Part shown: piece after piece, positions 43,680 through 52,086 of the stretch
How the letters are laid out: every line of letters starts with the position of its first letter
How positions within the stretch are numbered: the stretch's first letter is position 1
Origin: Paranoxybacillus vitaminiphilus
GTDB taxonomy: Bacteria; Bacillota; Bacilli; Bacillales; Anoxybacillaceae
DNA length: 54,631 nt
Direction: 5' to 3'
NCBI RefSeq assembly: GCF_003259935.1
Contig: NZ_QLMH01000017.1
Span: 1-54,631 of the forward strand
Translations under genes and position numbers: made by a program
The notes under the pieces: generated by a model
The model's input: the letters and a program-made list of their open reading frames with translations, nothing else
Databases searched by the model: none
What the model was told of the DNA's origin: nothing

Positions 43680-43807
43680 TTTTTTTGGATGGATGTCGAA
43701 TACAAAACCATACTAAGAGTTGCTCATATTTTTGGCGAGTACAGCGAAAAAACGGCATATACATTGTAATAGTCAGTTTTTTGTATTCTGATTTTGAGGT
43801 GAGGCAT

Positions 43808-44017
43808 ATGGAAGTCATTGTATTGTTTGGGTTGGTGTTTTTCCTTGTTTTTGTTATCTATTCGGTATTGTCCCAAGCCCCTGGTCAAGGAAGAAAGGGG
43901 AGAAATAGTGACAGTTACCTTCTTCCGCCTTATTATCATGATACATCATCTGATTATAACGATTGTATTGGCGGTTTTGGCGGTGATTGCGGCAGCGGCG
44001 GAGACGGCGGAAGCTAG
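43808..44017 (+). CDS. Small membrane protein with Gly/Asp/Ser-rich tail (69 aa)
   Basis: Encodes 69 residues: a membrane segment (MEVIVLFGLVFFLVFVIYSV), a basic stretch with GQGRKGRN, then an unusual tail with YNDCIGGFGGDCGSGGDGGS at its end, with two cysteines. GAGGTGAG lies 4-5 bases before the ATG. It is followed by a strong terminator. Similar glycine-rich small proteins occur in bacilli, but I know no function. Confidence 0.6.
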   Translation: MEVIVLFGLVFFLVFVIYSVLSQAPGQGRKGRNSDSYLLPPYYHDTSSDYNDCIGGFGGDCGSGGDGGS

Positions 44018-44033
44018 AAAGTTCGGCAAAAAC

Positions 44034-44068
44034 AACGCTTGGGCTATTTCCATCCCAAGCGTTTTAGT
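44034..44068 (+). terminator. Terminator after the small membrane protein gene
   Basis: AACGCTTGGG and CCCAAGCGTT pair around CTATTTCCAT, followed by TTAG. Confidence 0.75.
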
Positions 44069-44125
44069 TCCAATTGAATATTCAATTATTGAGGAAATAG
44101 TGATTTATATCTTTTAATAGCGGCA

Positions 44126-45124
44126 TCAACGATACAGCGCATGTTTTCGCAGAGGAACGCGGAATTCAATAATCGGCTTGACGATCTGTGTGACCGGTTT
44201 GCTTGCTAATATGATCGTTACAGCAATGGATACGATGATCAATAACGGATATCCATTGATTTCCGTGATCACGTCTGGGAAGTTTGTTGTGTGCAAGTAC
44301 TTTAGAATAAATCCGTGTAAAATATATACATAAAATGTTCGTGTTCCTAAAGCGGAAACTGTTAATTGGCCGTTTGGAATCAACGACATGAAACAAAGCG
44401 TCATTAAAAAGCTGACCCCATACAACAGCAGCCGGAATAAAACACCCATTTCCTCGTTGACTCCTAATGTCTCATAAGATTTTGAGCCGTACAGCCATTC
44501 TTCTTGTAAGTTCGGAAATATAAAATGAACAAGTGCAAATGCACTAATAAGCAAAATGACCGATAGAAAGCGGACTCCCGGTTGAAATAGTCGTTCGAAA
44601 TGCTTCTTTTTCAGCAAGAAGCCAAACAGGAAGAACGGGAAAAACGTAAACGTCCGCGAAAGGCTCAAAAACTTTTCGATATCGGTCAATCCAATTAACA
44701 CACCCAGAAGTATGGTTAAGGAAATGGCATACGTTTTTGGGATTTTGGCAAAAATATACAGCATCACATTCCAACAGAATAAACTTAGCAAAAACCAAAG
44801 CCCCCAGTGAGGGGTAAGGAAATCAAGCGAAAGAGCATCGTCTTCATATAAAAACGAATAATAAATCGAGTAAAGCAGTTGAAAAATGACATATGGAATG
44901 AGTATTTTTTTTGTTATCTTCTTTAAATATCCTTTTTTATGGAAATTTTTCGCGAAATATCCAGAAATCAACACGAATGCCGGCATGTGAAACAAAAAAA
45001 TCCAAACATATAAACTATGAATCAATGTATTTTCGGCAATATATGGACGAAGAAAATGACCGAACACAACAAAAACAATAAGAAAAAATTTCGCATTGTC
45101 AAAATAATAATCCCGCACTTTCAT
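44126..45124 (-). CDS. Acyltransferase 3 family membrane protein (YkrP/YfiQ-like)
   Basis: A 332-residue membrane protein with about 10 segments. It opens with RDYYFDNAKFFLIVFVVFGH, the family start with its conserved histidine, and has FLFHMPAFVLISGYFAK near residue 50. Such enzymes, related to NolL fucose 4-O-acetylase, transfer acetyl groups to surface glycans. The ATG at 45124 has AAGGAGGG upstream; the longer frame has none. It lies convergent to the ykoS-ykoT region and may modify the same polymer. Confidence 0.82.
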   Translation of the reverse strand: MKVRDYYFDNAKFFLIVFVVFGHFLRPYIAENTLIHSLYVWIFLFHMPAFVLISGYFAKNFHKKGYLKKITKKILIPYVIFQLLYSIYYSFLYEDDALSLDFLTPHWGLWFLLSLFCWNVMLYIFAKIPKTYAISLTILLGVLIGLTDIEKFLSLSRTFTFFPFFLFGFLLKKKHFERLFQPGVRFLSVILLISAFALVHFIFPNLQEEWLYGSKSYETLGVNEEMGVLFRLLLYGVSFLMTLCFMSLIPNGQLTVSALGTRTFYVYILHGFILKYLHTTNFPDVITEINGYPLLIIVSIAVTIILASKPVTQIVKPIIEFRVPLRKHALYR

Positions 45125-45455
45125 GAATACCCTCCTTGTCAGATATGACAGATTGTTGAAGGGAGCTTTTATACAACAATTTATTATTCTAACATAAAAA
45201 GTCGAAAGATGGGTATATATTTTTAGGATGGTAAAATACACCATTATAAAAATGAAAGGAATTTCGGAAAATATACTAAAAGGTTTATTTAAGGAATTCC
45301 TGTTGAAGGAAGAACTGGTGAGAAGCAAAAACAATCGAACCGTTCGACCAAGGCAGAAAATCATTCTTATTTAGTGTGCAATGATCATTTATTTTGGAAA
45401 GAACTTAATGTAATGGCCGAAGACAGCGCATATAATCGTGAAAGGGAGGGTTTTC
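45125..45455. other. Intergenic stretch upstream of the acyltransferase and sspH
   Basis: About 330 AT-rich bases between divergently transcribed genes. I see no gene, repeat or clear promoter match. Confidence 0.5.
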
Positions 45456-45637
45456 ATGGAAGTGATTAGAGCGAAACAAATTGCCGAGTCAGGCGATATT
45501 GTCCGTGTAACATATGAAGGAAAGCAAGTATTTATTCAACAAGTAGATGAAAAAAAATGAAACGGCAAGAATTTACGAGCAAAAAAAATCGAGACAAAGA
45601 GATGGTTGTGCCGATTCGTCTTCTTCATGAAGCATAG
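45456..45637 (+). pseudogene. sspH: sspH, H-type small acid-soluble spore protein gene, twice frameshifted
   Basis: ATG 45456 follows AAAGGGAGGG. Reading gives [20 protein letters not shown] then [14 protein letters not shown] and a TGA at codon 35. Two one-base shifts, at the A8 runs 45550-45557 and 45581-45588, restore a 59-residue protein, the length of B. subtilis SspH, whose end reads [20 protein letters not shown] then RLLHEA. Removing one A from each run is enough. SspH is a minor spore-core protein. Either the gene is dead, the sequence has homopolymer errors, or slippage restores the frame. A hairpin repeat starts at its stop codon. Confidence 0.75.
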
Positions 45638-45752
45638 AGACTGATCCATAAGCGTCTGGCCTCATGTGCATTTCCTAATATAATTTATCCATGTAATGTT
45701 TTTTATATATTGTTTTGCAGGGCTGACACTTTGCTGTTGGTCCCTCTTTTTT
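45638..45752. repeat. Dispersed hairpin repeat, copy 9
   Basis: AGACTGATCCATAAGCGTCT then GGCCTCATGTGC at the left; GGGCTGACACTTTGCTGTTG then GTCCCTC at the right, followed by six Ts. Its first base follows the sspH stop codon. Confidence 0.8.
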
Positions 45753-45846
45753 ATATCAAAAACACCTTTCTATCTTTTTTGTAACACGTTATAATGATAA
45801 ATGGATAGGCTATCGGAAAACTTTTAAACTGGAGTGGATAATTATA

Positions 45847-46029
45847 ATGAATATTGGTTTTGGTGAAGTTGCGTTGATCGTCTTTCTTGCACTTTTAATA
45901 TTCGGTCCGAAAAAATTGCCGGAACTTGGAAAAGCTGCCGGCAAGACGCTTCGCGAGTTTAGAAACGCAACGAAAGGTCTTATTGACGAGGAAGAAAAAA
46001 GTGAAAAAAATAATGTTTTAAAAAAATGA
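45847..46029 (+). CDS. tatA: TatA twin-arginine translocase subunit
   Basis: A 60-residue protein: [20 protein letters not shown] (membrane segment and FGPKKLPE hinge) followed by the amphipathic helix [17 protein letters not shown] and a charged tail. This is the standard TatA layout. It would form the export pore with a TatC; no tatC is near, so the partner lies elsewhere. RBS ACTGGAGTGG. Single-gene unit ended by a strong terminator. Confidence 0.92.
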   Translation: MNIGFGEVALIVFLALLIFGPKKLPELGKAAGKTLREFRNATKGLIDEEEKSEKNNVLKK

Positions 46030-46060
46030 CCCATTGCCTATATGGCAATGGGTCATTTTT
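46027..46060. terminator. Terminator after tatA
   Basis: TGACCCATTGCC and GGCAATGGGTCA pair around TATAT, followed by TTTTTG. Confidence 0.88.
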
Positions 46061-46108
46061 GTGATTAAGCGGAAAGTCTTCTGTGTTTGAAGGAGGACTT
46101 CAAGAGCA

Positions 46109-47578
46109 TTAATCGAGTTTACATTGATCCAACGGTACAATCTTTGTCTTTTTTATGATTTTGTATCCTAGCCACACAGCAATAAAAATAGGTAAGCCAA
46201 TATATGATACAAGTATACCGTACCAATCAATTTGCTCCCCGGTAAATGCGGAATAGTTTTGCCCAAGTATGACAATCATGCATAGGGTGAAAGCGAATAA
46301 AGGACCGAATGGGAACCACTTTGCTTTGTATGGCAGAGCATTTAAGTCACGGCCTTGTGCAATATATGCTTTACGGAAACGGTAATGGCTGATCGCTATA
46401 CCTAGCCAAGCGATAAAGCCGGACATGCCTGATGCATTCAATAACCATGTATATACGGCACCATCCCCGAAAAAGGAAGATAAAAACGCCAATGTACCAA
46501 CTAAGGAAGTAACAATGAGTGAATTGACAGGAACTCCCCGCTTATCTAGCTTTGCCAAAAATTTTGGTGCTTTTCCTTCACGAGCTAAATCCCAAAGCAT
46601 TCTTGTAGAAGCGTACATCCCTGAATTCCCTGCTGATAAAACAGCCGTTAAGATAATGGCGTTCATAACAGATGCAGCGAATGCGACTCCGGCTTTATCG
46701 AACACAAGCGTAAATGGACTTACGGTTACATCGCTGTTAGCAAGGTTTTCATTTGTATAAGGAATCAAAAGACCGATAGCAAGAATGGCTAATATATAGA
46801 ATAAGAGAATTCGCCAGAATACTTGTCGCACCGCGCGAGGAATGTTGCGCTCAGGATCTTCGCTCTCTCCAGCGGCAACCCCAAGCAATTCTGTTCCTTG
46901 AAACGAAAATCCAGCAGCCATAAAAATTCCTAATATCGCCATAAATCCGCCATTAAATGGCGCGTCCGCTATGGTAAAGTTTTTAAAGCCGACTGCTTCC
47001 CCGCCCATGATGCCGAAAATCATTAAAAAACTAATGACTAAAAAGATGATTACCGTTGCTACTTTGATTAAGGAGAACCAATACTCTGCTTCACCAAACC
47101 CTTTAACAGATAAATAGTTTAAGAGAAACATAATAATTAAACAGAGAGCGCTCCACAAGATGGAAGGGCTGTCAGGAAACCAAAACTTCATAATCAATGT
47201 CACAGCAGATAATTCTGCAGCAATCGTAATTGCCCAATTGTACCAGTAATTCCACCCTAAAGCAAATCCTAATGCCGGGTCAACAAATTTTGTGGCATAA
47301 GTGCTAAATGAGCCGGCTACTGGCATATAAGCTGCCATTTCTGCCAGACCGGTCATAAGAAAGTAAACCATGATTCCAATCGCGATATACGCAACAAGTG
47401 CTCCCCCAGGTCCTGCAGTATGAATTGCCCCGCCGCTTGCTAAAAACAGACCTGTTCCAATGGTTCCTCCAAGTGAAATCATCGATAAGTGCCGTGCTTT
47501 TAATTTGCGCTGCAGCTTATTTGTGACTGCGGAGGAAGAGCGAGGATTAGAGGTCGTGTCTTGAATTGCGCTTTTCAT
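46109..47578 (-). CDS. lysP: Lysine-type amino acid permease (LysP-like, APC family)
   Basis: A 489-residue APC-family permease with about 12 membrane segments. It has the family start LKARHLSMISLGGTIGTGLF (residues about 25-44), AGPGGALVAY, and GAEYWFSL-type segments seen in LysP. A lysine riboswitch directly upstream on the same strand makes lysine the likely substrate. Start ATG 47578 is 8 bases from AAGGAG; a GTG three codons earlier overlaps this site. Import would rise when cell lysine is low. Confidence 0.9.
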   Translation of the reverse strand: MKSAIQDTTSNPRSSSAVTNKLQRKLKARHLSMISLGGTIGTGLFLASGGAIHTAGPGGALVAYIAIGIMVYFLMTGLAEMAAYMPVAGSFSTYATKFVDPALGFALGWNYWYNWAITIAAELSAVTLIMKFWFPDSPSILWSALCLIIMFLLNYLSVKGFGEAEYWFSLIKVATVIIFLVISFLMIFGIMGGEAVGFKNFTIADAPFNGGFMAILGIFMAAGFSFQGTELLGVAAGESEDPERNIPRAVRQVFWRILLFYILAILAIGLLIPYTNENLANSDVTVSPFTLVFDKAGVAFAASVMNAIILTAVLSAGNSGMYASTRMLWDLAREGKAPKFLAKLDKRGVPVNSLIVTSLVGTLAFLSSFFGDGAVYTWLLNASGMSGFIAWLGIAISHYRFRKAYIAQGRDLNALPYKAKWFPFGPLFAFTLCMIVILGQNYSAFTGEQIDWYGILVSYIGLPIFIAVWLGYKIIKKTKIVPLDQCKLD

Positions 47579-47620
47579 TATGATCACTCCTTATAAAAAT
47601 ATTTGGAAGGAGTGGGTAAT

Positions 47621-47650
47621 AAAAAAAGCCGTCGAAGGTGATTCGACGGC
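47621..47650 (-). terminator. Riboswitch expression-platform terminator
   Basis: On the minus strand GCCGTCGAA and TTCGACGGC pair around TCACC, then TTTTTTT. It ends the leader about 40 bases before the permease start. Confidence 0.88.
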
Positions 47651-47680
47651 AATATGTCCATTACCCGTATCAAACCTTCC

Positions 47681-47870
47681 GAAAAGATAGCGCGCCACGT
47701 TTGCCTCATCACAAACGTGACAGTGCTGTTCCTATTCGGCAACAGCCCCAGCTTCCCCACTCAGAGAAAGTGCGGAAACTTCGGCGACTTTTCCTTTCAA
47801 GCGGAGTCGTCGACGTTCTCTGCGTCTCGTCCGCTTTACTGATAAAAGCCGCAACCTCTACCCCATCGGT
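47681..47870 (-). ncRNA. Lysine riboswitch (L box) aptamer
   Basis: Read on the minus strand the leader contains GGGGTAGAGGTTGCGGC, ACGCAGAGAA, GTCGCCGAAG, GCTGGGGCTGTTGCCG, GGAACAGCACTGTCACG and GCGCTATCTTTTC in this order. These are the conserved blocks of the lysine aptamer as in B. subtilis lysC (AGAGGTGC, GTCGCCGAAG, GGCTGTCA, GCTATCT). A terminator follows. Lysine binding would stop transcription of the permease. Confidence 0.92.
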
Positions 47871-47914
47871 TGAATAGGATAGCGATTATTCACTTTTTAG
47901 GTAATTCCAATTGC

Positions 47915-47943
47915 ATTATAAAAGATGATCGAATTTATTTCAA
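47915..47943 (-). promoter_or_regulatory. Sigma-A promoter of the riboswitch-permease transcript
   Basis: On the minus strand TTGAAA (47943-47938), 17 bp, TATAAT (47920-47915). Transcription starts near 47908, about 40 bases before the aptamer core. Confidence 0.75.
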
Positions 47944-47995
47944 TATATTATTTTTCTATTTTTATGAACGCTTACTAAGTAAAAGTTTGTGCAGG

Positions 47996-48054
47996 GGGCT
48001 GGTCCATAAGTGCCTGACTTCACATGCATTTCACCATATATCGTTATTGCATGG
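47996..48054. repeat. Dispersed hairpin repeat, copy 10 (left half only)
   Basis: GGGGCTGGTCCATAAGTGCC then TGACTTCACATGC and CATATATCGTTATTG match the left half of full copies; no right arm follows. Minus-strand reading frames run into it, as if it had replaced the end of a gene. Confidence 0.7.
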
Positions 48055-48362
48055 CTTTTAATGCTTTGGTCATTTACTGTTCCTAAGTCGCTGTTGTTTT
48101 GCATGGTGGGAATCACCTCTTTAAGATAATCCATTTTGTAAGCCACGAATATGCTGTTGCATTTTTTGAATATCCTGCTTCATGAATGTTTTTTTGTTTT
48201 CGGCCTGTCATAATGATTAGTTATATAAGTAAAATGATAAATTGCAGAAAACATTGAGGATTTGATGCCCGGCGAAAGCGGGAGAGACAGAGGAAGAAAA
48301 GCGGTCGGTATCCCAACGGTACTTACACGGATTAAACGATTTGCAAAAATTGAGGAGTGATG
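48055..48362. other. Stretch with short decayed reading frames
   Basis: Minus strand: a 20-codon frame MKQDIQKMQQHIRGLQNGLS (48124-48186) and, behind AAAGAGGTGATT, a frame MQNNSDLGTVNDQSIKSHAI that runs into the half repeat. Plus strand: an open piece DLMPGESGRDRGRKAVGIPT then VLTRIKRFAKIEE ending near 48360. None can be named; they look like gene ends left by deletions. Confidence 0.35.
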
Positions 48363-48405
48363 AACAAAGGGGTCCCGAGCATGTAACGTTTCGGACCCCT
48401 TTGTT
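48363..48405 (-). terminator. Terminator of the peptide transporter gene
   Basis: AACAAAGGGGTCC pairs with GGACCCCTTTGTT. It lies just past the stop of the minus-strand gene; the T-run is short. Confidence 0.7.
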
Positions 48406-48407
48406 AT

Positions 48408-49784
48408 TTATTCCATCATCTTTACTAATTTTTTCGAAATGAGAAGCAAGATGAGACCTAGTCCGATTGTAACGGCACCAATTAAGCTGAAAATTTGTAA
48501 ATAGCCTAATGAAACTGTATATGCAGCGAGTACACCAGCTAATTTATTGGCCACACCTGTTCCTGCTAACCAAGCTCCCATTAATAACGAAGCTAAACGA
48601 ACAGGAGCAAGCTTACTTACCATTGACAAGCCAACAGGGGATAAGCATAATTCACCAAGTGTATGCATGAAGTATGTTAACACGATAAACATGACATGTG
48701 CTTTTTCCACTACTTGGTCTTCATTGCTGCCTGTATGCATGACAGCTGGAACTAATACTAAAAAACCTAAACCGAGTAAAATCATACCAAGAGCCATTTT
48801 TGTCGGAATGGACAAGTCTCCGCGTTCGGTATTAGAAAGTTTGATCCATAAGGCTGAAAGAATTGGAGCTAAAATAACAATAAACAAAGGATTTAATGAT
48901 TGGAACCATGATGTTGGAATCGTCCAGCCGCCAATGGATTTGTCAACAAATTTATCGGTGTACAGTGTTAAAGAGCTTCCTGCTTGTTCAAAGCCAGCCC
49001 AGAAGAATACAACAAAGCTAGCTAAAATTAAAATAACAGCTGTACGTTGTTTTTCCTTTTTTGTTAATGGAGCTTTTGATTGAGAAACCGTATTTGTTTG
49101 TTTTCCAACCGGCTTTTTACCGATTTCACCTAAATAACGATTTCCGAATAGATTGAAAATTAATTGTCCAATAACCATACCGATCGATGCAGCAAGGAAA
49201 CCATATTTAAAGCCGTATTGGACAACGCCGTTAACGGTTGTTTTGAAAAAGTCTTCAGCTAAATAGCCAACAACAAGCGGAGCAAAGAATGCACCAATAT
49301 TAATTCCCATGTAGAAAATCGTGAATGCTGCGTCTCTGCGCTTATCATTTTCTTCGTAAAGTTCTCCGACAAGCGTTGAAATATTTGGTTTAAAGAAACC
49401 ATTACCAATAATGAGTAAAGCAAGACCGATATATAATCCCATTTTTGAATGGAGTGCAAATAAAGCAAAGTTACCAAGTGCCATCGCAATACCACCGATG
49501 GTAATGGCTAATCTTCTGCCTAGAAATTGGTCAGAAAGGTATCCGCCGATAATGGGTGTGAAGTAAACCAACATGGTGAAAGTGCCATAAATGCTCACGG
49601 CGACACTTTCTTCAAAACCTAAACCACCGCTTACTAAAGATGCAGTTAAATACAGAACTAAAATCGCTCTCATTCCATAATAGCTGAAACGCTCCCACAT
49701 TTCTGTAAAGAACAATAAATAAAGACCGGGAGGATGTTTCTTTTTCGGTTCTTCATATTTTTGAGTGTCTGCTAATGCTCCCAT
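48408..49784 (-). CDS. POT-family di/tripeptide transporter (DtpT/YclF-like)
   Basis: A 458-residue proton-dependent oligopeptide transporter with about 14 membrane segments. It has FFTEMWERFSYYGMRAILVL (residues about 26-45) with the E-x-x-E-R-F/Y-Y-G signature and later FYMGINIGAFFAPLVVGYLA, the second POT motif. Peptides of two or three residues enter with protons. RBS AAGGAGG. The 200 bases upstream are extremely AT-rich. It is a single-gene unit ended by a long hairpin. Confidence 0.9.
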   Translation of the reverse strand: MGALADTQKYEEPKKKHPPGLYLLFFTEMWERFSYYGMRAILVLYLTASLVSGGLGFEESVAVSIYGTFTMLVYFTPIIGGYLSDQFLGRRLAITIGGIAMALGNFALFALHSKMGLYIGLALLIIGNGFFKPNISTLVGELYEENDKRRDAAFTIFYMGINIGAFFAPLVVGYLAEDFFKTTVNGVVQYGFKYGFLAASIGMVIGQLIFNLFGNRYLGEIGKKPVGKQTNTVSQSKAPLTKKEKQRTAVILILASFVVFFWAGFEQAGSSLTLYTDKFVDKSIGGWTIPTSWFQSLNPLFIVILAPILSALWIKLSNTERGDLSIPTKMALGMILLGLGFLVLVPAVMHTGSNEDQVVEKAHVMFIVLTYFMHTLGELCLSPVGLSMVSKLAPVRLASLLMGAWLAGTGVANKLAGVLAAYTVSLGYLQIFSLIGAVTIGLGLILLLISKKLVKMME

Positions 49785-50089
49785 TTTGTTGCCTCCTTAT
49801 AAAAAATAAAACTATGAACAATTTTAATTTACATAATATTATATTATTAAGTCAATAAAGTTATATAAATATATAATTTTTAAATAAATTAGAAAATAAA
49901 TAAGTTTTTATTATTATTAACTAAAATATTTTGAATATTTATTGAATTGGTTAAAAATATTTTTTTATAATAGTTTTTTATTTGGTTATAATTATTTATC
50001 TGAATAATTTGTTAAGTTTTTTGTTTTTTATCGCTGCAGAGGCTATAATCAAATTGCGGTATTGCAAAGATTCAAAGGAGAGGAAAAAG
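49785..50089. other. AT-rich divergent intergenic region
   Basis: About 300 bases between the divergent peptide transporter and nuclease genes, with long runs of A and T and little G or C. Promoters for both genes must lie here, but I cannot choose elements with confidence. Confidence 0.5.
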
Positions 50090-50776
50090 GTGCTTGCTTA
50101 TACAAGACGATTTATACTGCTCGTTTTTATTTTCGTTTTATTTGGCTGCCAGCAGTCTTCTTCCAAGATTTCCGCTGTTGTGCTTGAAGTGGTTGACGGC
50201 GATACATTAAAAGTAGAAATCAACGGGAAAAAAGAAACGGTACGTCTTTTATTGATTGACACCCCGGAATCTGTTCACCCGACAAAGCCGGTGCAGCCGT
50301 TTGGGATGGAAGCGAGTCATTATGTAAAGAAGCTATTGCCGAAAGGAACAGAGGTAGAGTTGGAGCTCGATATTCGCGAACGTGATAAATATGGCCGTTT
50401 GCTGTCATACGTATGGGTCAATGGAAAGATGGTAAACAAACTGCTTCTTGAGCAAGGATATGCCCGCGTCGCATATGTATTTGAACCAAATACAAAATAT
50501 GTCGACGAATTTCGTGCTATACAGGAAGAAGCCCGTAAAAAGGAACTTCGTATTTGGTCTTTAGAAAATTATGCGACGGAGCAAGGATTTAACGATCAGT
50601 CAGTTAATGGGCAACAGTGCGACAAACCAACGATTAAAGGAAATATTCGCAAAGATGGAGAAAAAGTTTATCATTTGCCAAGCAGTCCGCAATATAGTGT
50701 GACAAAAGCAGAAGTGATGTTTTGCACAGAAGAAGAAGCAAAATCGGCAGGATTTCGCCCTGCGCATGCTCGATAA
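50090..50776 (+). CDS. Thermonuclease (SNase-type) lipoprotein, YncB-like
   Basis: A 228-residue secreted nuclease. The signal peptide ends in VLFGC (Cys20), so it is membrane-anchored. The SNase domain has VVDGDTLKVE, RLLLIDTPES with the catalytic Arg and Asp/Glu, and RDKYGRLLSYV with the second Arg. A C-terminal domain beginning IKGNIRKDGEKVYHLPSS often follows SNase in such proteins. GTG 50090 has AAAGGAGAGG upstream; the earlier frame lacks one. It degrades nucleic acid outside the cell. Confidence 0.87.
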   Translation: MLAYTRRFILLVFIFVLFGCQQSSSKISAVVLEVVDGDTLKVEINGKKETVRLLLIDTPESVHPTKPVQPFGMEASHYVKKLLPKGTEVELELDIRERDKYGRLLSYVWVNGKMVNKLLLEQGYARVAYVFEPNTKYVDEFRAIQEEARKKELRIWSLENYATEQGFNDQSVNGQQCDKPTIKGNIRKDGEKVYHLPSSPQYSVTKAEVMFCTEEEAKSAGFRPAHAR

Positions 50777-50883
50777 AAGAACCTTATGACGATTACTTCA
50801 TCAAGCCGGCTTGCAGATTCAGATTGTCTATGTTTGTTTTGTACAGCAGAAATACGATTGGAATCATTTGTGAATCTATCAGT

Positions 50884-50990
50884 GCTGATCCATAAGTGTT
50901 TGACCTTGCGCCTATTCTACACTTATCCAATGCGATGTCCTGTCTATGTGTTGTGGAATCTAACACTTTGCTTTTGGATCAGCCTTTTTT
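50884..50990. repeat. Dispersed hairpin repeat, copy 11
   Basis: GCTGATCCATAAGTGTTTGA then CCTTGCGC at the left; GTTGTGGAATCTAACACTTT then GCTTTTGGATCAGCC at the right, followed by eight Ts. GATCC and GGATC in the arms pair perfectly, where other copies have GACCC and GGGTC. Confidence 0.88.
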
Positions 50991-51102
50991 TTGTTGGTTT
51001 ATATTCGATAAAAAGTACGAAATTCTTCACAAATTTCTCACAATGATTGCGTATAATGTGCTACATGAAATGAACGGCTGCCTTCTAAAAGGGAGAGATA
51101 AG

Positions 51103-52086
51103 ATGAAAAAATATGTTTTGCTTATGATGATTATTGGTCTCGGGATTTTAGCAGGATGTCATACAAAGACGTTTACACCGGTACCTTTAGAAATGAAAAC
51201 GCTTATTAGCGTGAATATTAAAGATGGCAGTTTGACATTTTTGGATTTGGAAAATAACAAAGTTTTTACAGAGTGGAAAATAAAACAGCCAATAAAAGGG
51301 GCTAGTTTGCTTCCGGACGGAAAGACGCTTTTGTTATACGGGAATGAACTGGATAAGGTACAGTTATACAATTTGGCAAAAGGAACGTTAGAACGTGAAT
51401 GGAAGACGGGTAAAGGGATTGTGAATGCGATCGTATCCAACGACGGTAAACATCTATTTTTTGCTGATCAACATAAAAATGCCGTCAGAATTTTTTCGCT
51501 TAGAGGAAAAGAACTTGGTATTGTAAAAGTGGGCAAAAAGCCGCTTACCCTTTTGCAAAACAACAGCGGAACAAAGATATATGCGGTTAATTTTGCCGAA
51601 CCAATTCTCAGCGTGATCGATGTTCAAAGAAAACGAGTAATTGAAAAAATCAACATTCCGAAAGCGTCAGCAGGAGGACTCATTCGTGAAGAGCAAAAAC
51701 AACTATGGATCGGTGGACACGGAAATGGAAAAGAAATTCAATCCAATATCCACGTTTATTCATTAGAGACAGGTAAGTTGTTAGACATGATTCATGCTCC
51801 GAAAATGCCGATTTATTTTATTGAAACAAAACATGGAATATTTGCGCTCAGCCATGGTACAAGCATGATTAGAAAGTATAATGAACATTTTCAAGAAACA
51901 GGTTCGCTTCAAATTGGCGCAAATCCGTTTGCTATGGCAGCAGGCGAGCAAGAGCTATATATTGCGAGCTATGATAGCAATGAAATTTACAAAGTTGACC
52001 AGCAACATTTGAAAATCATCGACAAGTTCCCAAGCGGCAACGGGCCGTTTCAGTTAATCATCAGGGAGGGACATTCGCTTGAATAA
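51103..52086 (+). CDS. Beta-propeller lipoprotein linked to a two-component system
   Basis: A 327-residue lipoprotein; signal peptide ending in GILAGC (Cys19). The mature part is made of about 40-residue repeats with patterns such as SNDGKHLFFADQHKNAVRIF and IYAVNFAEPILSVIDVQRKR, typical of YncE-like/YVTN beta-propellers. It sits outside the membrane. The response regulator gene starts inside its last codons (8-base overlap), so the three genes form one operon, and the propeller may present the signal to the sensor. RBS AAGGGAGAG. Confidence 0.75.
   Translation: MKKYVLLMMIIGLGILAGCHTKTFTPVPLEMKTLISVNIKDGSLTFLDLENNKVFTEWKIKQPIKGASLLPDGKTLLLYGNELDKVQLYNLAKGTLEREWKTGKGIVNAIVSNDGKHLFFADQHKNAVRIFSLRGKELGIVKVGKKPLTLLQNNSGTKIYAVNFAEPILSVIDVQRKRVIEKINIPKASAGGLIREEQKQLWIGGHGNGKEIQSNIHVYSLETGKLLDMIHAPKMPIYFIETKHGIFALSHGTSMIRKYNEHFQETGSLQIGANPFAMAAGEQELYIASYDSNEIYKVDQQHLKIIDKFPSGNGPFQLIIREGHSLE

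Noticed and set aside
43566-43769. 67-codon ORF overlapping the ykoT end
   Set aside because: Its frame is not protein-like beyond the start; the neighbouring frame gives the GtrA C-terminus instead.
47638-47877. Plus-strand ORF in the leader of the permease gene
   Set aside because: The sequence is a structured lysine riboswitch on the minus strand; the ORF is a by-product.
47621-47880. T-box leader
   Set aside because: No T-box sequence (TGGNACCGCG) is present; the conserved blocks are those of the lysine aptamer.
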